64,000 bases of DNA from positions 124,001 to 188,000 of the forward strand of contig JADDOH010000498.1 of NCBI GenBank assembly GCA_016648135.1. Reading direction: 5' to 3'. Positions 23,000 to 35,590 of this stretch are shown here, one piece after another. The notes below the pieces were generated by a model. That model saw nothing but the letters and a program-made list of their open reading frames with translations. It was not told where the DNA came from and searched no databases. This DNA is from Agrypnia vestita. Taxonomy: Eukaryota; Arthropoda; Insecta; Trichoptera; Phryganeidae. Numbering within the stretch: position 1 is the first letter of the stretch; each line of letters starts with the position of its first letter. A program made the position numbers and the translations under genes.

Positions 23000-24535
23000 T
23001 AGAAATATATTAAATTCCTGTAAGTTTAGTGTTATGTTATATGTTTTAATTCGTCTTTAATTGTTGTTATATTTTACAAAGAAAGGGAGTATAATAAAAA
23101 TTTGGTTTTAATGGGTTACTTTTTTATTATTATTAATTTAATTATTATTAAATTTATACATATTTTCTATTGTTATATACCTAATGTTTTTCTACGTTTT
23201 TGCTTTTCTTATTACTTTCCGCATAAAATATAAATGGATCGAAAAATCAATTAGTGTAATTTGTTGAAGGAAGATCCGTTTTAGCTTCATCCCGCGGGAA
23301 GGGAGTAGGTACCTGTATTATAACTCGGGTTCTAATGCATAAATCATAAAACAACCGCTTTGATTTTGTTCGCTGAATGTATCAAACCGTAAATTTATGC
23401 AAATTCATTTATTTATGTAATAATTAACATTTGGGGTACGCGGTATGACTACAGAATTAATGGAAACACTATAAATATACACTTGTTATATTACTACGAC
23501 AAGTGTACATATACTTATGGTTATATATATGTTAGAAGTACCTACTATTTTCTTCTCTTAGTTATCGCATTTTGGCCTGAGATAAAAATTGTGAAGGTTA
23601 ATCTTTTAAAAACAATTTTAAACAAAAGTTAATATTAGCGTCTGTAAATAGCAGCGGAGTACGTTCACTACTTTTAAATAAATATATATAAATAATACTT
23701 GACTTGAACTTCTAGAAAATAAGTGGAAGTAAAATATGTATATTGTAATATTCCTTCATTCAGCAAATTATTCGGATTTAATATTCTGTCAGATAAAGTA
23801 TGTAATTTTGATTTTTTAACAAAATATATACGTTTACCAGGGACATGCAGTGAGAACAAGAAGCATGACTTTTTCCTAAGCATATATATTGTAAAAAAAT
23901 TGAAATAAGAGACATATCTCGTAATATTCCGATCAAAATAATTAACATATTAATCATAATTTAAAATTTCATAATATTAGGTCTGATAAATATTTTATTT
24001 AAATTTTTTTCCAAATGTATGTTTATTTAAAAATCATGCTTCTTGTTCCCACTGCACGCCTCTAATGTTTACGTAGGTATAGTTTGTGCTTCTCTACACG
24101 CTACAGATATCAATATTTTTCTATCAACTGCTGAATAAAGGCCTCCCCAATTGTGTTTTCTGTCCATTGCTATGCACTGCCATTTACACTTGTGTAGGTT
24201 AACCTGTAACAAGCCACCCGCGCCTGTCACCTTTAGCACAGACCTCGTCTAGTGAGGAAACAGTGACTGTAATTGTAGCATACACATTACTGATTAAATT
24301 ATAGGAACATTGTAAAAATAATAATGTAAAGAAGAATATAAATCGAGGATTTAGTGATTATTTACAACATTACAGGAGAGCAAGATAATGTTTTATCAAT
24401 CCGATTTTTTCACTATTTATTTTTTGTTAAACGATTTCTATATGTGTATTGGATTAACAAATATGGAAATCGTTTAATAATAAAAAAAAATGTTTCAATT
24501 GATTGTGCAGCTTTTTAGATTGATATTTGTATATA
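23000..24535. other. intron 1 AT-rich stretch, nothing recognised
   Basis: Very AT-rich with only short frames; no repeat shared with the rest of the window was noticed. Confidence 0.4.
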
Positions 24536-24852
24536 TCTTATATTTTATTAATTAATTACACCTACATGTTTAGGAAAAACCTTTCAATCGTCAGAGTGTT
24601 TTATAAATGTCAAAATATTAAAAAGTATTTAAATTTAATTGATTTTTAACAATATTTTGTTTACTATCCACGCTTTACTGATTTCTAATGATCCTAATCA
24701 ATTTCAAATCAAAATTATTCTTGCGTAGAAAGTCTTAAATTTTTATCAAAAACGTGATCATTTTCTAATAAATGATTTTCAAATTCAGAAAAACCGTGAT
24801 AATTCAGACATTTCAAATGCATGGAGGTGTAATTAATTAATAAAATATAACT
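24536..24852. repeat. short-arm inverted repeat element
   Basis: TATTTTATTAATTAATTACA at the left pairs with the right end over about 33 bp including ACACCTaCATG. The interior is AT-rich and unrelated. Probably a small MITE. Confidence 0.4.
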
Positions 24853-25924
24853 AGATACATACAAATGATAAAATTAATTTTTAAAAGAAATATTGACACA
24901 ATCAGATTGACAGAATTTTGTTTTGCTTTCCTGTAAAGTTCGAAATAATCACTAACGCCCTTCAGCTTTCTACCCTTGAAATACCCGCGATACTGATACG
25001 CCCCGGAGCTGACCAGCGCTGACCTGACCTGGCCGGCTGGCCGCTGACCGGGGGGTGAGGTATGACATCACAATCCGGGTGTCTCAGCGACCGCGACCCT
25101 CTGCAGACTCTTTTTACTTTGAGGATTCAATCGAGTCAGTGTGCTCTATAGCTTGTTCCAAAAACGTGTGGTACATTTTAATAAAAAATATTGAATCACA
25201 GTTCGAGGTATCGAAAAACCTTGAATACCGTTTATTTATAAACTGGCCGTAACCCGTCAAAAATAACGCTACTTTTACATGCCGGTTCCTAAAGAATAAG
25301 TATTTACTTATTTATAGCCGACACCTGAGAAATAGTAAGTAATTAATAACGACTTTTCATTCAACGATCAAAATATGTGAACATTTTTTTTATATTTCCT
25401 CTGTAGACAGTTAAAGGTACTACTCTAAAACCTGGTGATCGGGCGGAACATGAAGGGAACAGGTTCGCGTCTTTGCTGAGTTCTATATGTACTGTATTTT
25501 GACGGGTAATGCAGGCTCGGTGACAGCAACATCGCTATCGTTGCCACCTTGAGTTTGCTATCCCGGGGTTGAAGCCCCATCTACGGCCGTATAATTTCGT
25601 TTTTTAGCCGTGAACGAAATTACGAGGACAGACAGACAGATAAACGGACGGATAGACAACGAAATTATTATGTTTGATACGCCCTTAGGGCTTTTACACG
25701 GAAGAATTATTAATTTACAAAAATAATAGTTCAATAAACATTGTAACTTATATATGTTAAAATAAAATGAATGAATTTAATAATGAATTAAAACAGTGCA
25801 TGAAGAAAATTATTTGACAGGTACATAATACAGAAGGTAATATGAAACATTTAAAAATGAAGTAGGCAAGGCAAATAAAATAAAATGTAAACAGCATACA
25901 ATCAAATCGCTCATTGAAATACAA

Positions 25925-26170
25925 GGTGTCTCGTAGCTAGTAGTAAAAACTTTACGGGTGGATTCCTGCCTTAATGAGTCGAAAATGTTCAGGTAACCAT
26001 GACATATTCAATAGTTATGGAGATGTGCCATTTCAAAGTTTGCATTTTTTTCAATATTTCTGGAGGTTGAACTATCATTACAGTGACATATATTAATTAG
26101 AAAAATTCATTCACTTAAATACAAGTCGAATAAAATAAAAAATCAAATAACCGGGTAACCCGAATATAAT
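25925..26170 (+). repeat. single arm related to foldback element F
   Basis: GGTGTCTCGTAGCTAGTAG leads into GGATTCCTGCCTT, GTTATGGAGATGTG and TTTGCATTTTTTTCAATATT, matching one arm of 32111-32655 with a different outer end. The same outer end recurs at 31272 and inverted at 32803. Confidence 0.5.
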
Positions 26171-27619
26171 AAACCGATGGAAAAGGACATTCCCTCCTTT
26201 TAGGTAGCATAAGGTAACCCTACATCGGATTTATCCCCGCACATGATCAAATAGAAGCTGGACAGCCTATAATCCTGAGAGTCTGTAACCAGGCCGTCCA
26301 TACATGAATATACCGTATATACAGACATGATTGTCCTCCGAAGAAGTCTATGAGCGAGGCGGGTCTGGTTAAGGATGGCAGAACAGAAGAGAAATCATTA
26401 ATAAAATGTTTTTTCCGTATTGTCACGCTTGACGGCTTGATTAATAGCGCGGCGCGTTGAAGGAACGTTTTACAAAAATGCTCGGAGCTTTTTACTGTAA
26501 ATACAACACTATTAATACATAGTGTAAAGCTTGTCATCATCCTCCTCATGCTCAGGAAATGCATTCCCAGTTGGCCCAGATATCTTACGTAAGTCTTACA
26601 ACTTATAACCGTCTTGCCCTTTTATGGCTGCATTGCCCTCAATTTTCGCTCAGCGAGGAATCACGATCTTATAAAAAAAAAAATTAAATCCTAATCTCAA
26701 GCGGAGCCAGATACTAAAACTAGTCATACAACACAATGTATTTCGGTGTAGATCTTCTTTTGTAAAAATATCTCCGATGGCTTCTTTTAAATGGAATGCA
26801 CGATTGCCTACTCCCCTAAATATGAAGATGTTATGACGTGAACATCCTGCGCCAACCCATAGCACTCCGAGGGGTGTGCCGGCTGCCGGCAACCTGCGGG
26901 GTACTCCGAGGGCCTGAGGTGTGCCCGCTATTCTTGATCATTTCATTCTGGTAATCTTTTTAAAAACTTGGAAGGACTACATCAATAGAGAAGACTCTTA
27001 TTTTTCTACCGCATACGTAATAAATTGTTCTTCTACTTTAAATACAGTATTTAATTAAACCCCATCGAAAACACACAATTCCAATACATATAAGTATAGC
27101 ACACGGCCAATCGTTCATTCCCTGTGTGAACTGTAACATAACGTTTCACTGAAAAAGCGGAAGGAACTTTACTCCCTTTCCTATGTATTGTTTGTTTGTC
27201 AATATTTATAGAATATATCTCAACACGTGCTAATGAAATTGAATTCTGATGTTCCCTAGACCGGATGTCAGCAAACTGCGGCACTTTGGGTGCTTGTGAA
27301 GAAATTTCAGCTCACTTGTAGCTACGAGTATATACTGTCACTCACTTTAAAGGAGCATATTTAGAAAAAAAAACAATTTTCTTAATCTGACAAAGACTTT
27401 GGAGTCTTGTCATAAATTGTAAACAAATAATGCGCCTTGAACATTTACCATATAAACATTCTCTTAATTACAATCATTCTTTACTCTATTTTTAAGATAA
27501 ATATTCAACGATGTTTATCCATAAATCTTGCTTTATAACATATTCTAAGACACTTATATGTTGATGTTTATGCGCTTGCTTGCATTAGTATTAGCTAGAA
27601 AATATAAAAATATTTAAGA

Positions 27620-27835
27620 GGGTGTTAGTTCAATTAGTATAAATCACTACCAGATTTTACGTCTACCGGTTTCAAGACGTACCCGTCTCTTCGTCAGGAC
27701 CAACGCTACACTTCTATGTTCACAAGACTATACACCACAACCATTGTACTGTTAACCTTTCACCAATATTTATCACATGCGTGTCAATCTTGTCAAAGAC
27801 TAGCATGCACTTATTTGCCTACAGAACAATAATTA
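27620..27835 (-). repeat. hairpin-GAAAC repeat of the 29.4-29.8 kb family
   Basis: The minus strand has GTCCTGACGAAGAGACGGGT, ACGTCTTGAAACCGGTAGAC and then ATCTGGTAGTGATTTATACT. The stretch toward 27835 (GTTAACCTTTCACCAA..., CTTGCCTAC-like) recurs at 29407-29530 and inverted at 29590-29815. Confidence 0.5.
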
Positions 27836-28195
27836 AATAATGTATATACCTACTATAAAATTAATTGAAACCCTATTAAGCCACTTAAAAATGTATCAAA
27901 TCGTATGTTTTTTTTTTAAGAAACAAGATGAACAATTTTTTTTTTAAATTTACATGTAATTTAATATATAGATATATTATAAATCCATTATTTTAAATTT
28001 TCTACTGACAACTATATTTTTGAGATTTAATTTTAAATAAATGTGTCAAACTCGAACGCATATACGGCGACGTATCATATATATTACGATTGCTTCAAAA
28101 ACGCAGTAGGCAGTGCATGGTTTTTGCATTACTAGTTTTAAAAAAAATAAGCAAATCGTATGAAAAGCAGCTAGCAATGGGCGATAGCTAACCCC

Positions 28196-28292
28196 AGACA
28201 CTAATAGCCGCGCAGTGGCCACTAAAGCCTATAGTCAATTGCAGACACCAATGGCCGCGTAGCGGGCACTAATGGCCGCTCGGCAGCCACTT
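28196..28292 (+). repeat. degenerate short tandem units
   Basis: Three imperfect units of the form CACTAATGGCCGCGCAGCGG occur in about 100 bp, a local GC-rich patch in AT-rich intron. Confidence 0.4.
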
Positions 28293-28544
28293 ATAATATA
28301 GCCTCCCGTAGGGCCTAGCAGCAGGCAGTTGATGATAGTCGACTGCTAAACTGTTAGTGTCCAATTATTGTCAATGCTAATATCAAAAATTATTGTCACA
28401 TTTTAATGTATCACGGTTACCGAATTTCGAACATTTCACAAACGTATTCGCCTACAAAACGCACCAATTCCGCCGTGAATCAGACCTATCGTATTGAACT
28501 AACCTACTTTATTTTTTTCATTCCTTAATGCTTGTCTAGAAGTT

Positions 28545-29161
28545 AATTGTGGGATATAAAAGCAAAGGCAGCAATGTCCAAAAAATTAAAAAAATTTTCA
28601 CTGAGGATTACTAATTTAAAATGTACTGAATTATAGATTTTATGTATCTGTCCCTTCCAAAATCGTGTTTCCTATAAATTTATACTATTTTAATGAGACA
28701 ACGCTAGAACCAACCCACATTTTAACTCTCTTGTACCAAGACTGCATAGGCTAGGTAACACCTACGCCCATATCTCTAATATTTTTAATTCCAGTTTAGC
28801 ACAATATAAAGATTCGCTACTAAAAGCTCTGCACCCTGCCGTCCTGAATTCATAATGCAATCACAAACAAATTATTATACCTATTTGTTTAACCTCGCAT
28901 AAACTTCACACCTCCTTTTTCTAAATTACTGATATAATTTAAACAATTGTCTATATTATGTCAATTCTGTAAATTTTTGCTATTCTACTCTTTGGATTTC
29001 TTGTAGATTTATATTGTTATGTAAAATGTACTTCTGTGTCGTATATTGAAATAAATAAATAAATAAAAATCTCGAATTCTGTACATCGTAAATTAGTAAT
29101 CCTCGATGACTGCGTTCATTCATTTTGGATACTGCTGTTTCTGCTTTTATACCCCACAATT
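28545..29161 (+). mobile_element. MITE C, copy 1, interrupted by a LINE tail
   Basis: Inverted ends AATTGTGGGATATAAAAGC and the complement of GCTTTTATACCCCACAATT, each followed by arms of about 110 bp. A LINE 3' fragment with a TAAA tail (about 28692-29071) sits in the middle. The same element recurs at 35184-36745. Confidence 0.55.
28692..29071 (+). mobile_element. LINE 3' end inside MITE C copy 1
   Basis: About 47 codons from PHFNSLVPRLHRLGNTYAH to ALHPAVLNS and stop, then a 3' UTR and AAATAAATAAATAAA tail (29051-29066). Only the extreme C-terminus is kept. Its interruption of the MITE arms shows the order of insertion. Confidence 0.5.
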
Positions 29162-29406
29162 GGACAGCTGGACAATGCTATGTTGTCAAACATCCAGGTT
29201 GCGGCCATCCAGCGTGCGGTGGACGAAGGTAATAGTTAAGAAAACAGAATAGCGCCGCGTGTGGCAGCATCGAGGGAGTGACAAATGTAATCTGAAGCAG
29301 TCGCCACCTCCTCGTCACCTCTTCACATCTCCGCCAGCTCCTGTCAGCCGTCAGTTATCAGCGGCGCGCGCGTGTGGTCCGCGATGCGAGTCGAGTAATA
29401 TTTTTC

Positions 29407-29815
29407 AGAGTGTTAGTTAAACTAGTATAAACCGCAACCATAGAATTGTTAACCTTTCACCAAAATATATCACACGCGTGTTAATCTTGTAAAGACTAGC
29501 GTGCACTAGCTTGCCTACAGAACGATCAGGAATCTACGAGGGAGAGGGAGTGAGAGAGGGCGGGGTCTAAAGTGGGTGTTACCAAATCACAAAATCATTC
29601 TGTAGGCAAGTTAGTGCATGCTAGTCTTTGGCAAGATTAACGCGCATGTGATATATTTTGGTGAAAGGTTAACAATACTATGGTTGTGGTGTATAGTGTT
29701 GTGAACATAGTAGTGTAGTGTTGGTTCTGAGGAAGAGACGGGTACATCTCAAAACCGGTAGACCTAAAATCTGTCAGTAATTTGTACTAATTTAACTAAC
29801 ACTCTGTCATAATGT
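29407..29815. repeat. foldback of the hairpin-GAAAC repeat family
   Basis: The left arm (29407-29530, GAGTGTTAGTTAAACTAGTA...) is complementary to the right arm (29590-29815). The right arm additionally keeps the hairpin GAAGAGACGGGTACATCTC then AAAACCGG. The left arm lacks the hairpin, an asymmetric deletion. Confidence 0.55.
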
Positions 29816-29874
29816 CTCACTACAAAGTTAATGCTTTAAATATTAAAAATATTAATAATAACAAAATGTTATTT

Positions 29875-30185
29875 ATGTTAGTACATAATCACTAAAAATT
29901 ACATTTTGTCTGCCGTTTTTGAGACGTGACCCGTCTTTTCGTCAGGACAATCACTACACTAGCATGTAAATATAACTACACACCACACCATAGTATTATT
30001 TACACACCAACACCTTCACAAAATACTCTTCACACGCCTTTTACTCCAACTAAAGTGCATTTTGGCCTATAGCTAGAGTAACACGCATGTGACGGGTGTA
30101 TCGTGAAGGTGTTGGTGTATAAATAATACTACGATTGTGGTGTGTAGTGTTGTGACAAAAAAGTAATTCTAATGGTTATATACTA
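29875..30185. repeat. second foldback of a related family
   Basis: The left part (hairpin GAGACGTGACCCGTCTTTTC at 29921-29940, CACACCAACACCTTCAC) is complementary to the right part (GTGAAGGTGTTGGTGTATAA at 30102-30121). It sits directly after the 29407-29815 unit. Confidence 0.5.
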
Positions 30186-30479
30186 ACATAAATAAGAACG
30201 AATGAAGTAAGTTTATAGCTTTTTGCGCGGTTCAACCCATCTGGGGCCGGTTGTGTCAACTTGGTTTATAGTAGTAGTTCGTCTAAAGCGTAATTTTTTT
30301 ACGGAAATTGGTGAATAACGCAAAAAACTATTATTTTAATCATTTAAAGCATAGTTAACTTTTACTTTGTAATATTATTTTTAAAAAAAGACATCTCACG
30401 AGACCATTCATTCGTGAAAGGCCCACAATGTGGAGCAATTTTCTTCATTTTCAAAATATAGATAGATTTGTAATTTTTT

Positions 30480-30655
30480 TTTAAATAGAGAAGCGAACAC
30501 GGAATACGTGTCACATCGATATTCTTACTATTTTCAAACTAAGCTAAACGCTTGTGCTATGAAAATAGGACTAACTTGCTGGTCTGGTGTGAGGTTCGAA
30601 TCCACGACCTTTGGATCACGAGGTGAGAGTCCTAACCACAAGACCAACAAGCTTC
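30480..30655 (-). mobile_element. tRNA-derived SINE, copy 2
   Basis: The minus strand reads GTTGGTCTTGTGGTTAGGAC, then CGTGATCCAAAGGTCG and box B GATTCGAACCTC, then the shared body AGCAAGTTAGTCCTATTTTC down to TCTATTTAAA. Same family as 19588 and 35201. Confidence 0.7.
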
Positions 30656-30949
30656 CCTTTAATTAATTAATTAAATTACTTATTTCGTGTCATTTTCGCA
30701 AGATATCCGTATTTAAAATATATGTAATCTGAAGAATAAATTTTAAATGAATTGTCTCCACACAAAAATGTGATAAAAAATGCAAGAGAAGAAACGAGAA
30801 AAAAATGTGAAATTCGCTCACTTTGCCGGACGATCGCCTTAGTTAAATTTGGTAAGGAAATATGTGACATTACAAAAGCGACCTACAGTATAAATTTATG
30901 GGAATAATTCTTCAAAGAAAACTGCTTTGTCCGAATGAATTAATCATTG

Positions 30950-31090
30950 CGTTAGTGGGTGTCAAAACATTGAAAACGACAGTCGTAGTGGAAGACCGTC
31001 GACTTCGATTACAGAAAAAATATTAGCGCTGTCCGTTCGCTAATTGAAAAAGATCTTTGATAAATCAGAATATTGGGATAGCGGCGGAAT
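30950..31090 (+). mobile_element. mariner-like transposase remnant (N-terminal part)
   Basis: Reads ENDSRSGRPSTSITE, then after a 1-nt shift NISAVRSLIEKDL. SRSGRPS followed by a V-x-L-I-x-x-D segment is the linker between the two helix-turn-helix units of mariner transposases. Very short and broken; no terminal repeats identified. Confidence 0.4.
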
Positions 31091-31271
31091 ATATTTTAAA
31101 TGTATGCTTAAATAAATGAAGTAGAATTTACTGTCACGGGTGTCCTGTCGTTATACAATAATTATAAGTTGTCGAAATGTCTATTAACTCGACAGGTTCA
31201 CGTGTTGAAACACAAGGCGACCTGTTGGAATTATTGGAAATTTCCAGGACTCGGGGCAGATAGTTAGTTTT

Positions 31272-31560
31272 ATATAGGGTGTCTCATAGCTAGTAGAAAA
31301 AAATTACAGGTGGAATCCTGCCTTGATAATGATTCTAAAATGTTCAAACCACCATGACCTAGTATAAATAGTTATGGAGATATTCAAAATCAAAGTTTTG
31401 CATTTTTATTTCAATATTTCCGACTTATTTTTTTCAAAAACTTGAAGAATCATTATAGTAACTTGTATCGATTATAAAAAATCATTCACTTTGAAAAAAT
31501 ATAATAAAATTATAAAAACGTTGCAAAAATTAAAAATTTATTATTTTTACATGATTTTTT
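31272..31560 (+). repeat. single arm related to foldback element F
   Basis: GGGTGTCTCATAGCTAGTAG and the shared AGTTATGGAGATATT / CAATATTTCCGACTTATTTT core; more diverged than 32111-32655. Confidence 0.5.
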
Positions 31561-31799
31561 TACAAAAACATCCTAATTTTGATATTGTATATCTCCGTGT
31601 ATATTGATATCAGGTCATGATATTAGTGTACTGATATTCTCGTTAGCCGATTCGTGAACTTTTGCCCATGAAGGATAATTTGCAAACATAGCGGTCTCTG
31701 AGTGAGAAATGGTAGAGTTCCAGGAACAGTGCCTTGGGGGAATTCAAATTCACCTGTTGGTGGATCACTTGGAGATTCATTTGATCTAAGTATCTGTGT

Positions 31800-32065
31800 T
31801 GGGTGAGTGACTTTTTACCCGTTTGGAGCCGTTTGGTCAGTCCCGTTTTCTTTGGTTCTGATATGGTCATGTGAGATACTGTCGAGTACTTCCCACGAAC
31901 CGATGAAGATACCTGTACAATTGCTTGATTTGTTGAATTTATTTTGCATGATAGTTTGTTTTGCGGTCGCGCTTGTGCGCATATTCCCCCAGTGAACCCG
32001 AACGGGTTCTCACTTATTATAGAATTGACTTTGTGATTGAGTTTGGTCTATATGATTGTAAGTGC
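31800..32065 (+). repeat. dispersed repeat G, copy 2
   Basis: Aligned with 10917-11205 through GAGATACTGTCGAGTACTTC, CAATTGCTTGATTTGTTGAA and CATATTCCCCCAGTGAACCC. Diverged by about one base in six. Confidence 0.6.
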
Positions 32066-32110
32066 TTATCCCTCACCACACACAAGAATCATAAACCTTT
32101 TGCTCAGGTG

Positions 32111-32655
32111 TATACAGGGTTATTTGGAAAACATTAATAACCTCGCAGGACTATACTCTTGCCTTGATTGTGAGTCGAAAATGTTCAAGCTATCATGACC
32201 TTATTTTAATAGTTAAGGAGATATGCGACATCAAAGTTTGCATTTTTTTTCAATATTTCCGACTTATTTTTTGTAGAACGTTGGACTATCATTACAGTAA
32301 CGTATATCGAGTATGAAAAATTCATTCCCTTAAATACAAGTCAAATAAAAAAATTAAAACCTTCGAATTCCAATTGGAAAACATTCCAATTGGAATTTTT
32401 TCAGGGTTTTAATCATTTAATTTTACTTGCGTTGAAATAAATGAATTTTTCGTAATTGATATTAGTTACTGTAATGATAGTCCAACGTTTTACAAAAAAT
32501 AAGTCAGAAATATTGAAAAAAAATGCAAACTTCGATGTCACATATCTCAATAACTATTGATATTAGGTCATGATAGCTTGAACATTTTCGAATCATAATC
32601 AAGGCAGGAGTATAGTCCTGCGAGGTTATAAATGTTTTACAAATAACCCTGTATA
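32111..32655. mobile_element. large foldback element F, copy 2 (long near-perfect palindrome)
   Basis: Two arms of about 265 bp, 32111-32380 and 32385-32655, are highly complementary. They run from TATACAGGGTTATTTG through CCTCGCAGGACTATACTC and GCATTTTTTTTCAATATTTC. The centre is CCAATTGGAAAACATTCCAATTGG. A transcript of this intron would fold into a long hairpin. Related single arms lie at 25925-26170, 31272-31560 and 32705-32803. Confidence 0.7.
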
Positions 32656-33099
32656 TACACACAAAAAAAATTGATTCGTAAACATTTTCTATATATGATT
32701 GTTTAAAAATAAAAAACGATTGCTTGAATTTTTTCGATTCATTATCAAGGCAGGAATCCAATCCACCAGCAAAGTATTACTGCTCTCTACGAGACACCCT
32801 GTCTATTACGAGTTGTATTTTTGTTTCTTGTTCTCGATGACGGTTGACGGAATCGACGGTATTGGGGAATTTGGTAGAACACAGCGCGGAAGGTGGAGGG
32901 AAACGCGCGGGGAGAGGAATGATCGGCGAGTGTTGAGATTGTACAAATAGGAAGAGACGTTTAAAGATTCGAAACCGTTTATTTGAGTCCTGTAATGCGG
33001 AGGATTAGCCGCGAGCACGTTCGGGAACGCTTCGGGTATTTCGGGATCGGGTGACGGGACAGAGAGCTCCTTGATCGACCCGGGACGTGACATTCCTGG

Positions 33100-34640
33100 C
33101 GTTTCCTGATCGTTTCTCTCGCTTCTCTCCGGGGATGTCGCCGGGGAGCGAGTATTGTTTATCTGTTTACAAACACGGCTTTCGGGACATCGACACGTGT
33201 GCCCATAGGTGAATTTTTCCTTAAGCTAGTTTTTACTTGAGGGCGTTGCGGTGTGTCCCGTAAAAACGTCCCGTGAGAAGTCACGGGAAATACTTATAAT
33301 TAATAAATTGATGGTTTTAGAATTCAATAATCACACATATGGAAATAAAAACACTCGTTTTTGAAGTTATACCTTTTTAATTTTCTGTGACGCGTTTCGC
33401 CTTGTGAGGGAATTGTCAATCTAAATATTTTACATTCAACAATTTGTATTTATGAAACGTATTGAAAAGAGATGCTATATAATTTTAAGAATTAATTAAA
33501 GTTTTCGTATTTCTGCATGATTGTAAGAAACAATTCTGTACAAACACTAATGGCAGGTAATACGTATAAAGAATTCTTGCCGGAATTAAAACTTTAGACG
33601 AACAGAGTGTGACACGTAATCAGCGCGCAGCTAAAGTTACGCGGTTACACAACGGTCTTTATTTTTTAATTTGTTTTTATTTTTTTAATACTATAAGTTA
33701 TAGTTTATGACACTATTTTACAGCGAAATTATTATTTTTAGTAGATAAAACAAATAAAACTCTATCATAAACCATTTTAATTGTAATATATGATTAATGT
33801 TTTCCGATGCCATGTACACATAGGGTAAGTATCTATCCTTTATCTATACGCAGAGAAAAACATTTGATTTAACGAAAAATTTTGATTTAAATAATATTTA
33901 TTTTCAGTGTCTAAATAGCATTTAAAGTGTAATTATATTTTACTAGCACGGTGGTTTTAAAAATGTCCTTAGGTTTTCACAGCCGCAGCCGTTCAGAATC
34001 TCCTGGTTTGAATTTTCTGAGATATTCTGCCGTGTTCTTCAACTTGTGTTATATTAGGTATATATATGTAGATGACAGATAATGATTTAGATGCAACATA
34101 AGACATTAAGTTACTACATTTTTAAAGATAAAAAATAGAACTAATATATGTATAATTTTCGACAGTACATAAAACTAATTAATCGTAATATAGCACAAGA
34201 AGCAGAACGAATCAACACAAAATAGCTGTATATTTAATTATTACAAGTACGTACTAAAACAAATAAATAACTTTAAATTCGAACTGGACATCAGCAGCAG
34301 AACTCTCGAATGGGGAATTTGCACGCAATCGTTTTACAATTTTTTGATAAAAGAAGATATTTTGAAAACTCATGTCCAAAGCCTTTTTTCATCTCAACTC
34401 ACTTTAGCTTAGCTTTCTAAAAAATCAAACAATATTTTAAGCATAATGTCAATACATAAAACAAATTGAAAAGCATTGAGTTCTTTTTAAATTTTCGTGT
34501 GTTCTAAAAATTCATATACATATTTATATTGAGCCACCACCATCGATGAGCAAACTAGAAAATGTGAACTGTTTCTAAACAGTATTAATTAAAAATTAAT
34601 TAAATATATAAAAATAACTTGGATAAACACCACTCATATT
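33100..34640. other. intron 1 stretch without recognised element
   Basis: About 1.5 kb of mixed composition, GC-richer at 33100-33260. No coding, tRNA-like or terminal-repeat structure was seen. Confidence 0.4.
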
Positions 34641-34767
34641 TATTGTCGATTCCGATCAGGTTTCGCTACGACCGTAGCTTCTTCAAGGAGAATCTTAACT
34701 CAACCTCCCTTAAAATTCTCCCTGAAGAAGCTACGGTCGTAGCTAAACCTGTTCGGAATCGACAATA
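34641..34767. repeat. palindrome with two hairpin-GAAAC motifs
   Basis: Arms of about 55 bp run from TATTGTCGATTCCGATCAGG inward to AGGAGAAT. Each arm contains its own 6-bp stem GCTACG/CGTAGC followed by GAAACC (left, minus strand) or TAAACC (right). Confidence 0.6.
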
Positions 34768-35200
34768 ACAGAAAATATATAATACAATACATCAGAAATA
34801 CAATACATCAGAAAAGAACAACACATCACCCCTGACGATGGGCCCTGCAATGACAAGGAAACTTGGGCCAGAAAAGTCGTAGAAACACGACAGAATATCC
34901 CAGAAAAGTAAAACCAAAAGAACGTGGTTTTAGCTATAAAAAAATTGCCCTTTGGAGTGACTGGCCGCTCAAAATACTCTGAAGCGAGAATGCTTTAAAA
35001 GTTATTTGTATTTATTATGACGTGCTCATTATTTTTCATATTTCGTTTCGCACTTTTATTTTGTTTATGTTTATTTTTTTGTTTATTGTTCATTTTTCCA
35101 TCTCACTATTGGTTAGGTTAGCGTTTTAGGATTTGAAATTATATTGTTACAGGAGTAGTTCGTAATTGAGTTCCAGTTAATATAATTGTGGGGTATAAAA

Positions 35201-35375
35201 TCCAGTGTGGGTGGGGGTGGGGTCGTGATCCAAAGGTCGCGGGTTCGAACCTCACTACCACCAGACCAGCAAGTTAGTTCTATTTTTATAGCACAAGCGT
35301 TTAGCTATAATAGTAAGAATATTGATGTGACACGTGTTCCGTGTTGGCATCTCTATTTAAAAAAAAAGCAGCAAT
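35201..35375 (+). mobile_element. tRNA-derived SINE, copy 3, 5'-damaged
   Basis: Begins within the head (GTCGTGATCCAAAGGTCG), keeps box B GGTTCGAACCTC and the body through TCTATTTAAAAAAAAA. It is inserted in the left arm of MITE C copy 2. Box A is lost. Confidence 0.65.
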
Positions 35376-35590
35376 ATCCAAAAAAAAATTAATGCAGTTA
35401 TCAAAGATGACTTCTTTATAATGTACTGAATTCGAGGTTTTAAAAAATAAGCTATAAATTAATTGGAAACATGATTTTGCAAGGGATAGATATATAAAAT
35501 CTAGAATTCAATACATTTTAAATTAATAATCCTATGTGACTGCATTCAAAACATTTTTTTAATTTTTTGGATATTGCTGTCTTTGCTTTT

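Noticed and set aside
26247..26892. Two minus-strand open frames (105 and 80 codons)
   Set aside because: Resemble anonymous repetitive sequence and have no identifiable domain; not enough to call a gene or a specific element.
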